The position numbers and the translations under genes are program-made. A model generated the notes under the pieces. The model did not search any database. It was not told where the DNA came from and worked only from the letters and a program-made list of their open reading frames with translations. Below are positions 23,301-35,300 of a DNA stretch of 64,000 bases, in pieces. This DNA comes from Macrotis lagotis (taxonomy: Eukaryota; Chordata; Mammalia; Peramelemorphia; Peramelidae): assembly GCF_037893015.1 (NCBI RefSeq), contig NC_133661.1, positions 221,985,193 to 222,049,192 of the forward strand, read 5' to 3'. The number at the start of each line of letters is the position of its first letter. Position 1 is the first letter of the stretch.

Positions 23301-26300
23301 GCTTGGGATTCAAGGCTCTCCATAATCTAGTTCCAACCTACCTTTCCAGCTATTTCTTACACTACACTTTTTTTTATGAATGCCACAGTAAGCATATCTG
23401 TACTACATATTCTCTCCCAATCTTATTTTGCTCTCTCTTACCTCTTATCCTTTGGCTCATGCCTGGGCTGGACAACCACTCCCATCTCAGCTTGTGGAAA
23501 TCCTGCCCTTCAAGGCCCAACTCAGTTGCCTCTCTTTCCATGAAAACTTCTCTGATCATTCCAGCTGGAAATGATCACTTCCTCCCTGAACATGGAACAT
23601 TTTCATTGTATCCAAACCATATACTTACATAACCTAACTTTTGTTAAGATGATTTATGTTCTTGTTTAATCTTCCCCACTAGACTGTAAGCTCCTCAAGG
23701 GCATGAACTTTGTCTTATACCCATCACCAAACTTAGAACCTTGAAATATTAAGTTCAATAAATGTTTGCTGTCTTAATGATTAAGTAACTTTTCAGGACC
23801 ACCTCAATTCAACTAACTCCAACAAACATTTATTAAGCATCCATTAAAGACAAAAATGGAAAAGTCCTTGTCTTGAAAGGTATATCAAGGTATCCAACTT
23901 GTACACAGATATACGACAAGGTAATTAGAGTGATAAAGCATTAATAAATGGTGTGGTGGTGGGAATATTAGGGACAGCTTAGCAAAGAATATGACAAGGG
24001 TTGATCTTGAAGGGAGTTGAAAACTTGCATTGGTGTAGTGGATTAGGGTACAAAGTAGATTCAGAAGATCTGGATTCAAATTCTGCCTCAGACACTTACA
24101 GACTATATGATCATGCACAAATCACTCAACTTCTGTGCCCTGGTTTGCTCATCTATAAAATAGGAATAGATTGGACTTGATGGTTTTTAAAGTCCTTCCT
24201 ACTTTTTACTTTATGATTCTATGAAGAAGTAATGCATTTGAGACAGAGGGGGAGAGCTAGGTTATATAATATAGAGGCAAGGACAGTAGCCTAGTTTACA
24301 AACAACTTTCCCCACTGTATAAAACGTTAAGACCCCCCCTCCCAGAAGTATGCAATGGCAAAGACTAAAACATGAAGAATCAGTTTTTAAAGCTATTATT
24401 ATTATAATTATATAATTATATTATTATAATTATATTTAAAGCTAATATTATATTCTTCTGGAGGACAAAATCTTTTGTGAGAATGTAGAATTGGCATTTC
24501 ACCTTCATCCTGACTGCTGCCTGGCTGGAATGTAAAGAATGCATTAAATTAAGTAATAGAAAATAATCTAGAAAGGTATACTGGAGTCAAATTGTAGATA
24601 GTCCTAAATAGTAAGCTGAAGAGTTTATATTTTACTCGAAAGACAACAGGATAAAGACAAATGAGGCTGCTGGGGTTTTTTCCCCAATAGTACCTGACAG
24701 GTCAGTCAAGCCTTATTTTGTCAGCTCTATTTGGAGAATAGTTTATACTGGGAAAAAATTAGAAGTATTTAAAAAAATAAGGTAGGACATGAACTAGGGT
24801 GGTGGCAGTGTCAGTGGAGATAAAAGAATAGTTAATAAAATTCTGCAGATGAATTGGTAAGATTTAGCAATTGAATGGATAAGAGGACAGGAGTGAGTCA
24901 AAGATTACTCTAAGATTATGAACCTTGAAGGATGATAGTAATCTTGACAGAAATAAGGTAATTTGGAGGATTAGTTCTAGGAAGGAAGAGGGGAAATATC
25001 AGTTCCATTTTAAACAAGTGTTAAGATGCAATTTAAGAGATGATGTTTAGCAGGAAGGAAACTAGAGTTTAAAAGAAAAGTTAAGGTTAGACATTCAGAT
25101 AGGTGTAGAAATAAATGTGTCCTTGGAAACTGAAGAGTACTTGAAGGGATAGAGTATATATACAGTGGAAGAAGAGAGAACAAAAGAGACAGAGTTTTGT
25201 TGAGACAAGAGATAGATCAACCAGGAAAGAAGACTGAAAAATAGCAGTCAGAAAGATAATAGTACTAGTAGAAAGCAATATCTTAGAATCAAGGGAGGAG
25301 GTATTTAAGAGTGTATATAATGATAAACATTGCCAAAAGATGCAGAGAGGATTAAAAATAACTGAGAAAAGGTAAGTGGAATAATTAAAATAAAAAAATC
25401 ATTTGAAATTTTCAAGAAGAAAGCTTCATTGAAGTTGTTAGGGTTAAAATCCAGAAGTTAATGAATTGTGAGGAAAGAGAAGTAACAACTCTCTATGACT
25501 CTTTTAATGAGGGAAGATACATTTGGGATGACAGTTTGAAGAAATGGCAAGACAAAATAATGATTTTTAAGGATTTAGACAAATCTGTCATGTTTCTAGG
25601 CAGGGGAAATCAAGTGGAAAAAACTGAAAAGGAGATAGAGGGAATGATTTGACTAAGTAAGCTGAGATAGGAGGTGTGGGATCAAGGATAATAAAAAAGA
25701 GCTAGACTTGATAAGAAAGGTCATTTCTTCCTCAGAGATTAAAACAGAGGAGAGAAGAGGTAAAAATATAGAGTTTTAAGCTCTAGATGAAGAAGGTTAA
25801 GATGAATGTAGGAAAACTGGAGATGATATTACCTGTTGAGATGGGGATGTCTTGGAGGGCTTCAAGAGAAGGTTGGGAATAGTTATCTGAAGTATATGAT
25901 AGTCAATTAGAGAAAAATAAAATGATTTAAAATATTTTAGTGCAATAGTAAGGTTAGTTATAAGTTTATTTCTAGAGGTATTCAGAAGCACATAAGCAGA
26001 GGTAGAAAAGGTAGATAATCTGGGGGAATGTGAATTGGGGGTGGACATTAGTTGGGCAAGACATGTGGGAAGAAAAGAGGACAGAGGATTTAAGAATGGA
26101 ACATATAATCACTGTATAAAGGAAATAGCAAGAAGAAACTAAAGCGGGAGCTATTGGTGGTGCAGTGGATACAGCACTGGCCCTGGAGTCGGGGACCCAA
26201 ATTCAAATCCAGCCTCAGACACTTACTAATTACCTATCTGTGTGGCCTTGGGCAAATCACATAACCCCATTCATTGCCTTGCAAAAACAAAATAAAACAA

Positions 26301-29300
26301 AATAAAGAAACAAAAGCCAAATGATGGATAATGTATTAGGTGAACTAGGAGGAATATTACAAGGCAAATAATGATTTGATAGAATAAATGAGAACTGAAA
26401 AGACAAGAACTTATGATGAGAAAAGATAATTTAAGATCATCTAATGGATAAAAGTAAGGCATATGTACATATTTAACAAAACAGAAATCAAAGTACATAA
26501 AAATTTAAAACTTAAAAATTTTTGACAATCAATATGCATCATAACTTGTAAAACTGTACTTTTAGAATATAAAATCTTTTATTTTTAATGGTTTAAAAAT
26601 TTTTTAAATTATTTTTACAAGAACAATATAAAAAGCTAACATGCTAACTGAGCATATGTTATTTATAAAAGCAGCATGCAAAATTTGGAAAAGTTGATTC
26701 TCAATTCAACTGATGACAAAGTAAAAATAATTTGTGTTTTTATAGCATATCATCCTAGTTATTCTACTATTACTAGTCATTTTTCAAGTAGAAAGGAGAG
26801 TACATGTAGCAGTATGAAGGAGAAATATTATTTTATAAAGATATAATTAGTCTGGTGACACTGACATTTCAGTTATTAAGGAGATACCTCATTGGGGAAT
26901 CTTAATTATCTGAAACTTCTCAATTCCCCAAATGAGGAATGCTTTTGGTAACTAAAGAGTGGCCAAAAGAGATGGTGCAAAGTTCATAAACTAAAGCTAT
27001 TAGTGTAGGAGCAAAAATACGAATAATCTACATACCTCAAGAACATCAATATAGCAATGACCACAAGAGTTCTTCAAGACAAGACTAAATTATATTTATA
27101 ATATTCTATTTTAAAAGACAAGAACATTGGCAATATAATTTATAAATCTTTCTAAACACCTAATTTTTAAAAAATTTCCACTGATAAAGAGGCTATACTT
27201 TAATTATTTAAAAAAATTATACAAGTAGAACAATTTGCCCACCTACTATATGTGATGGGGGTAGTCTGACTTTTTTTAATGGGCATAGAGAAGCCTGAAA
27301 AATATCTGCCCTTGGGACAAATAGATTTTTTTTTTTTTAGTTTTTGCAAGGCAATGGGGTAAAAGTGGCTTTCCCAAGGCCACACAGCTAGGTAATTATT
27401 AAGTGTCTGAGGTTGGGTTTGAACTCAGGTACTCCTGACTCCAGGGCCAGTGCTCTATCCACTGTGCCACCTAGCCACCCCCTCAAACAGATTTTCTAAT
27501 AAAAATAACTAATGGGTTGTCTAAGGTCCCAGGAAAAAGAGACCTCATTAAGGATATAATGAAATAATCATATTTTTATAAATTTGCCCTTATTCCATAA
27601 TCAAATTACCTACTTTCAAACAATGAACTCTCTTTATGGCTTCTGGATCTATCCCTTTTAATGCATGACTTTTAAAAATGCCACTTAAAAAGTTACATAA
27701 GTTTTGGGAAGAGTTTTTTAAAAAAGCTACCCTTTTTAAAGGCTTCTATTTAGTGTCAGGCAAAAAAGGAGTAAAGGTTTGTAGTAAAGTATTGAGTGTT
27801 CAGTAAGTTATAGATCTAAAGACACATGCAATCATTTATGTAAATAATGTTTGAAATAAGACATCCATTAAAATCTTTTTTATTGACTAGTTGCACACAA
27901 AGTAAATCAAATGGAAAAGAGTATTAAGTAATTATCTTCAACACTTTGTGCATTATTTTCATACTGAGTTTATAGTTGACTGTCCTATACTTATACTCAG
28001 AAAATAGATATATGCATCCAGTTTGACTTACCTGTTACCAAGTTATAATTTCTGACTTTTTTTAAAATTTTGCTTGCTTCTTTAATGATGTTCTAGATTT
28101 TAGGATGAATTAAGATAATTTTGAACTTTATTCTTATTCTGTCAAAAATTCCTGAAAATTCTAAGTTAAGTACATAATTTGAGTGATGTATTAAATTTTG
28201 GGTTACCAACAACATTCACTCACTTTTAACTATACTTCAAAATATCTCATTTAAGTTTACCCAAAGAGTTAATATTTTCTCTTAAAAATACCTGATTTAT
28301 CGGAAGTCATTCATAGAATTTAACTAAACGTAAGTTCTGATAATAAGACTATACATTTCTAAAGAGTACTGTATTCCTTTTTTTAAGCTAAGATTTTAAA
28401 ATAACTAGTTCTGAAAGTAGACAATTGGCAACTGATAGCAAAAGGTATGTCTTCACTTATAAAAAAGGAACCACCCAAATATGAAAATAGTGATAAAATG
28501 TACAAATGTTATTGAACTTTTAAGTTCACAGAGCAAAGACAAATTCCCGGGTGCAAATTTTTTACACTCAACTGTTTTCATGATAATTTCAGTTAATATC
28601 AAGATTTGTATAGGAAGATATTAGAAATATCATTTTAATAGCCTTCTAGTTAAAGGCTAGTTAGTAAAAAGCTCTATCAAAATGATATTTAGTCAGCATA
28701 TTCTATCCTCAGTTACATTAGCACTACCTGGGTCACCATTGATAGTCACCAGCCCTTAGGAGGTTTTTCAAGGGGGCTGAAGTCTGAAACAGAGAAAGTT
28801 TCAGTGGATGAACTCAAATAATTTGTGATGTTAAAAGCATTTTGAAATGTACTTTGTTTTATTCAATGAAATGCTTCTGATTTTACTTTATTTTTTAATA
28901 GTTCATTTAGTAAAAGAACAACTTTTTGCACTTCAAGAATATTTTTAACTTAGAATACACTGACAATCCCGTTTACCCTCCAACCCCAATATAAACATAT
29001 ATTTGTCACTTATTTTTACTCTGGCAATAGAGTGATTGAAAAATGTTATGGAAAATTAGAGATCTATGAACAGGAATACTCACCACTATACACAAGTGAA
29101 AAATCTAACCTTTAGAGCAGGACCTGGGAACAACTTTTCTATCAAAGTCAATTTTCCCACAAAAATGTAATAACAGTAGAAAACACACATGTCAAACATA
29201 AGAAGTTATCTGCTATCATGAAATGCATGTATGCCAATGAAAATATTAATAAACTACTCATTTTCTTTTAAAGACAGACAGTATATGAATAAAACACTAT

Positions 29301-32300
29301 TTTTTAAAAAGTTAAAATTGTTAACACCATGTATGTTTGTTTTCAGAATCATTTATCAAAGGCAAGAAAAAATTAAATGGGTCAGATTCAGCTACTGATA
29401 TTCTGAATGGTTATCTATTAAAAACCTTTTAACTTTTAAAATATGAGTTTAGAATATTTAACAAACTTACATGACCATTGGTTGTTGGAAAAGAGGGGAA
29501 AAATTTTACAGAGTAATATGAATATTGTCCAAAGTACTGTAACCATATCTGATATAGCTCAAACTTAGAAAATTTATATATTTAAGAACAAATCTGATGT
29601 AAGACAGATGAAGATTTAAATTTAAGGAGAATGATAGAAAATAAACACCACCATGGTATCTATTTCTAGAAGCTAGTCTTTTCCAAAGTACAGCAATAAT
29701 CTTCCCATCAAATAAGAATCTCTACAATCATGGAGGAAAGACTTTTTTTTTGAAACTCATGAGAATACCCAAAGATAATGGAGATTATCTGGAGTTAAGA
29801 TATGGGAAATGGGAGGTCTACTCAATAGAGTAATGAAGCCATAAGCAAGGAAAGTTACAAGATGATGAACAATTGAGGCAATAATTCTATCAATATGCAA
29901 TAATAAGGTAGGAAGGACTACAGCCAATAAATTAAGTTCAGAATTAACTCTTAGTAATTAACCCCTCTAGAAATATTTCCTTTCTTTTTTCCCATAAGTT
30001 CCCTTGTCTCTTACTCACAAAAGTACTGTAATTCAACACTACCAGGATGGTGCCTCTCCCTTGCAGGAATTGCCACCTTATGGTACTTATCATTCAAGGC
30101 AAGAATTATTCTAAGTTAAAAAATTAAAGTTTGTTTTGTTAGGCAGCTAATAAGAGGTGGGTTCTAAAAAAGACAGGCAAGCAATATGTTTAATCTTTCT
30201 ATTTCATTTGCAATTTAAAAATGTGATCTAAAAATATTTTCTTCATTCATCTCTATAATTTTGTCATGAGAGAAAAAACAACAGAACTTTCCCCAAAGAA
30301 ACATCTAATTTTATGAGAGACCAAATGAAAAGTAGGACCCAATATACGCAATAAAGGAAATATACCTATATACAAGCATGCTTGCATGTATATACGTATA
30401 GATACTTTGAGATGCTAGTCTTTACCATGCAAACTGGAAGAATTCTTAAGTGAAAATATTTTTACTTTTTGTCTGTATATCAAAGTTGAACATTTAGAAA
30501 TAAGCACATTACAAAAATCACAAAACAAATTTTAAACATGCAGTTTTAATTCGGTATCAACTACTTTACTTTTCAAAGTAGGCTTCTCTTCTCTTTCGTA
30601 GTTCTTCTGAAGTAAGAGATGTTGGTGAATTTGTACCTGATGAATGTGGAATATCTTCTGAAATATTTCTGGAACCACCTAAAATTTTTTTTAAATTTAC
30701 TTTTCCATTCAATAAATTAAAAAAAAGTTATATTTAAACTACAATCATTACTCCAAATTTTTAAACTGCCTTTTTTAAACCAAATAATGTGATTGCAAAT
30801 GAGCTCTATTACTAATTTAAATTCAACTAATGTTAATAATAATGAAACTTTTTTTTTGACAAGGCAAGGGGATTAAGTGACTTGTCTAAGGTCACACAAG
30901 TAATTATTAAGTGTCTGAGGTCGAATTTGTACTCAGGTTCTGCTGACTTCAGGGGTGGTATTCTATCTACCGCACTACCTTATTGACCCTAATAATGAAA
31001 CTTTTTTATCCCCATTACACAGCTAATTATATAAATAGTATAGAACTCATAGTTTAACAATTAGGATGAGATTAAAAGGGTCTGTAAGAAAATGGTATTT
31101 CAGTGTATGTATGTGTATGTATTTGTGTGTATGTATACTTTAGGCAGCTCCCATGTTCAGATTCAATGCCTTCCTAGCAATACCCAAGGTAAATCCCCTA
31201 CTCTTGTCTATTCAAATTATTTTTTGCTGCCTCTGTCAATTGGGATATCTATAGAAATAGCTAAGTAAAAAGGAAGTATACTTTTCATGATATAGTACAT
31301 ATAATAAAAGGAACAAATACTTATATTAAAGCCAGTAGAATATATGTATTATATTATTGTCCAACAGGATCAAGGTCTCTCTTTTGGACCCAGAAAAACA
31401 TTTGGAAAACAGTTAACTGTGGTTATAATCATTGAACTGATCAAAGCTAGGAGAGGCCCAGACTGGCCCTCATTAAAGACTGCAACTAATACCACAATTT
31501 CATTAAACAAAGTGCTATAACCAACAAAGCATAATCATTACTTACAGATCTATCAGTATGGGTTCTTTTCCCAACTTAAGATTACATCCTTTATATGCCT
31601 TAAGAGACTAGATTCATGAACTGCTATGACCAAAATAATTCATTTACCTAATGATCCATTTTCTCATAATGTATTTCTCCAATTTAGCTTGGCTGGTCCT
31701 TAAACCACAGATAGTCCATCACTGGTACTCTAATAAAAGTCTTACTTAGATGTCTCAATATAGTGTAGAGGTAAGCTTGGTTTATTGAAGATCATGCTAG
31801 TAAGAGTACAAGATTTTCCCACCAAGTTGGAAAAGCTTTGAGTATAGCACCTGGGAGTCCAATCAGCTAGATATAAAAACTAATCTGAACACCTATGAAC
31901 AATGAAATTAACTGTGGAGAATGATCTAGACACATATTTTAAGAATATATTTTGAGAAATCAGAAATGGCAGGAAATAAAGCACATTGACAACAAAATTA
32001 AACCACTTAAACACAGTCTACACTTAAGCAAAAAGATTTCTGAAAGAGAACAAGGAATACAGAAACTGGTACCTTGCATACTAAGTCGAATTGCTCTACG
32101 CAGATCTGCTTCTTCATCTTCCATATCAATTTCCTGTCGACTTAGTGCTAGGGCTCTTCGTAGATTCTCTTCATCTTCATCTAACATTCCTGTTCCATCA
32201 TATGAATGACTTAATTCTAAAGATTGCTCTAGGTCTGTTTTCTGCATTCTGGAAAACACAAAAATTCAGTTACCTAATACTGAATTATGAAAAACTACTC

Positions 32301-35300
32301 TTCTGTTTAGGTTCTTACATGAAGAAATGTAATAAAAAGCTTAAAATGCATGAGAAACATGTATAGAAATATCAACTAAAAAACATAATAAGCACCAATA
32401 TTCTTAATGAACACAGATGCAAAAATATTAAACTATTGTAAACAAGCTCCAAAAATATTAAGATCATATACTATAACCAGATTGGATTGATACAAGGAAA
32501 ATAGGGTTGGACTTAATATAAAGAAAATTATAAACGTGATGGTAATTTTATATACACACACATACACACACACATAAAATCAGCAAAAACAATAAAAACA
32601 CAATTATACTGTAATGCTGAAAAAAATCTTTTGAGAAAAAAATCTCTAATGTCCATTTCTGTTAAAAATACTAGAGAGTATAGGAGTAAATAGATTTTTC
32701 CCTTTATATATAGTATTTATCTGGAGAAACAATGCAGTCCTTTCCAATCAGATCAGGGCTAAAGCAAGAATGTTCATTATTTACCACTATTATTCAACTA
32801 AGTTCTAGTTAAGAAAAAGAGGAAGAGGGGTGGCTAGGTGGCACAGTGGATAGAGCACAGGCCCTAGAGTCAGGAGGACCCGAGTTCAAATCTGATCTCA
32901 GATACAAAATAATTACTTAGTTGTATGACTTTGGGCAAGTCATTTAACCCCACTGCCTTGCAAAGAAATAAAAAAAGAAAAAAAGAAAGAAGGGAACAAA
33001 GATTTTTTTTTTGCATATAATATGATGACCTATTGATAGAACCCAGAGTTGACTAAAAAATTGAAACTAATTTCAACCAAGTTGTAGAATAAAAGTTATT
33101 CACCTATCAGCATTTTTGCATATTTTTAACAAAACCTGGAACAAAGAGATAGAGAAGTTTTATTCAAAATGATTAGAGAATATTTGAAATGTATGGGAAT
33201 CTACCAGGATACAAATAGGAACCACACGAACATAACTACAAAACACTTTTTACAGAAATAAAGATGGAGCATTTAATTATTTTCTATAAGTAATTGGAGA
33301 AATATCAATGGCTCACAGTTCTCAACATAAAAAAATGACAATGCTATCATTTTATTTATTGTTGCCAACATAATAAAAATGACATTACTATCATTTTACT
33401 TATTTAGTTCAGAACAAATCAAATTATCAAAAGATTACCTAGGAAAAATAATAATGAAATTCCTCTGAAGGAGCAAAAAAATCAAAAACATCAAGAGAAA
33501 TAATTCAAAATAAAAATAACAAAGGGGGTCTACCAATATTAGGAATTGGTACTACAACAAAGCAAGAAGCATAAAATATTTGGCAATTCTAAAAACAAGT
33601 CTATTTTGAACACATGTCAGAAATGGCATAGAATTAGTGCATTTCTATAAATCACTGGACATAATTTTTACAAGGACATTGTATTAGGACAAATGCTACA
33701 CTAGGCTTAATTATTATAATTGTCAATAATAGGTCATAAGAATCTAGAGACTGGAAATTAATCTTTTTTTAATTTATTAATTATTCTTATTTTGTACAAA
33801 TGAAGTTTTTTGATACATTACTAAAATATTCTTGTTTAAGAGTAATCATAATACCCCCTCCCCACCAAAATATAGACCCACATGAGCAATAAAGGAGAGA
33901 GGAAAAAAATTAAAGTTAAAAATTAAAAATAATAATAGTAGGTGTGGCCAGGTGGTGCAGTGGACAGAGCACCAGCCCTGGAGCCAGGAGCACCCGAGCC
34001 CAAATCCAGCCCCAGACACCCAACAATCACCCAGCTTATTGTAATAAAAAAAATCTAATTATATGAAGTACCTTAGCCTATTCTACCTCTCCTTTTTCTT
34101 TCTCCCATTACATTTCCTTTTTAGCCATTGACTCCATTTTTACACATTATATCTTCAAATTCAGCTCTCTCCTGTACTTCATCTATAAAAGCTCCTCCTA
34201 CTTGCTCTATTAAATGAGAAGGTTCATATGAGTATCATTTTTCTATGCAGGAATACATGTAGTTCATCATCAAGTCCCTCATATTTTCCCCTTCTCCTCC
34301 ACTCTTTATGTTTCACCTGAGTCCTGTATTTGAACATCAAACCTTCTGTTCAGTTCTGGCCATTCCAACAGGAACATTTGAAATTCCCCTGGTTCATTGA
34401 AAGTCCATCTTTTTCCCTGGAAGAGGACATTCAGTTTTGCTGGGTAGTTGATTCTCGGTTGCATTCTAAGCTCTTTTGCCTTCCGGTATATTATATTCCA
34501 GGCCCTACGAGCTTTTAATGTAGTTGCTGCTAAGTCTTGTGTGATCCTGACTGCAGCTTCACGATATTTGAATTGTGTCTTTCTGGTTGTTTGTAATATT
34601 TTCTCTTTGACTTGGGAGTTCTGGAACTTTTCTATAATATTCCTGGGGGCTGTTTTTTTGGGATCTCTTTCTCGGGGAAATTGGTGGATTCTCTCCATTT
34701 CTATTTTGCCCTCTGCTTCTACAATAACAAGGCAATTTTCCTGTAGTAATTCTTTGAAAATGATGTCAAGGCTCTTTTCCTGATCATGACTTTCAGGTAT
34801 TCCAATAATTTTTAGATTATCTTTTCTAAATCTGTTTTCCATATCAGTTGTTTTTTCAATGAGATGTTTCATTTTCTTCTAATTTTTCATTCTTTTGGTT
34901 TTGAAGTATGTCCTGATTTCTTGTAAAATCAGCAGCCTCCCTCAGTTCCATTCTACATTTGAAGGATTTGTTTTCCTCAGAGAGCTTTCTTATTTCCTTT
35001 TCCATCTGGCCAATTCTGCTTTTTTAAAGCATTCTTCTCCTCAATAACTTTTTGTGTACTGTTTTATCCACTTTGACCTAAGCTGATTTTTAGCATGCTA
35101 TTTTCTTCAGCATTTTTTTGGATTTCCTTGACTAAGCTGCTGACTTCATTTTCATGTTTTTCCTGCATCTCTCTCCTTTCTTTTCCCAGTTTTTCTTCCA
35201 ACTCCCTCATTTGATTTTCAAAGTCTTTTTTGAGCTCTGTCATAGCCTGTGCCAATTTGTTTTTCTTGGAATCTCTAGATGCAGGAGCTTGGACTTCCTC

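Larger units (their letters stand above)
21538..30569 (-). other. ATXN3: ATXN3 intron 9
   Basis: 9 kb, the largest intron. The 21.8-26.1 kb part is almost wholly old L2 sequence in both orientations, with a MIR at 24025-24235. SINEs sit at 26141 and 27327. From 27484 to 30569 I see no recognisable repeat, only AT-rich sequence with a short palindrome (30373-30384). Confidence 0.85.

Noticed and set aside
33937-34036. Isolated tRNA gene (SINE heads resemble tRNA)
   Set aside because: All such hits are SINE heads without a complete cloverleaf; no true tRNA gene seen.
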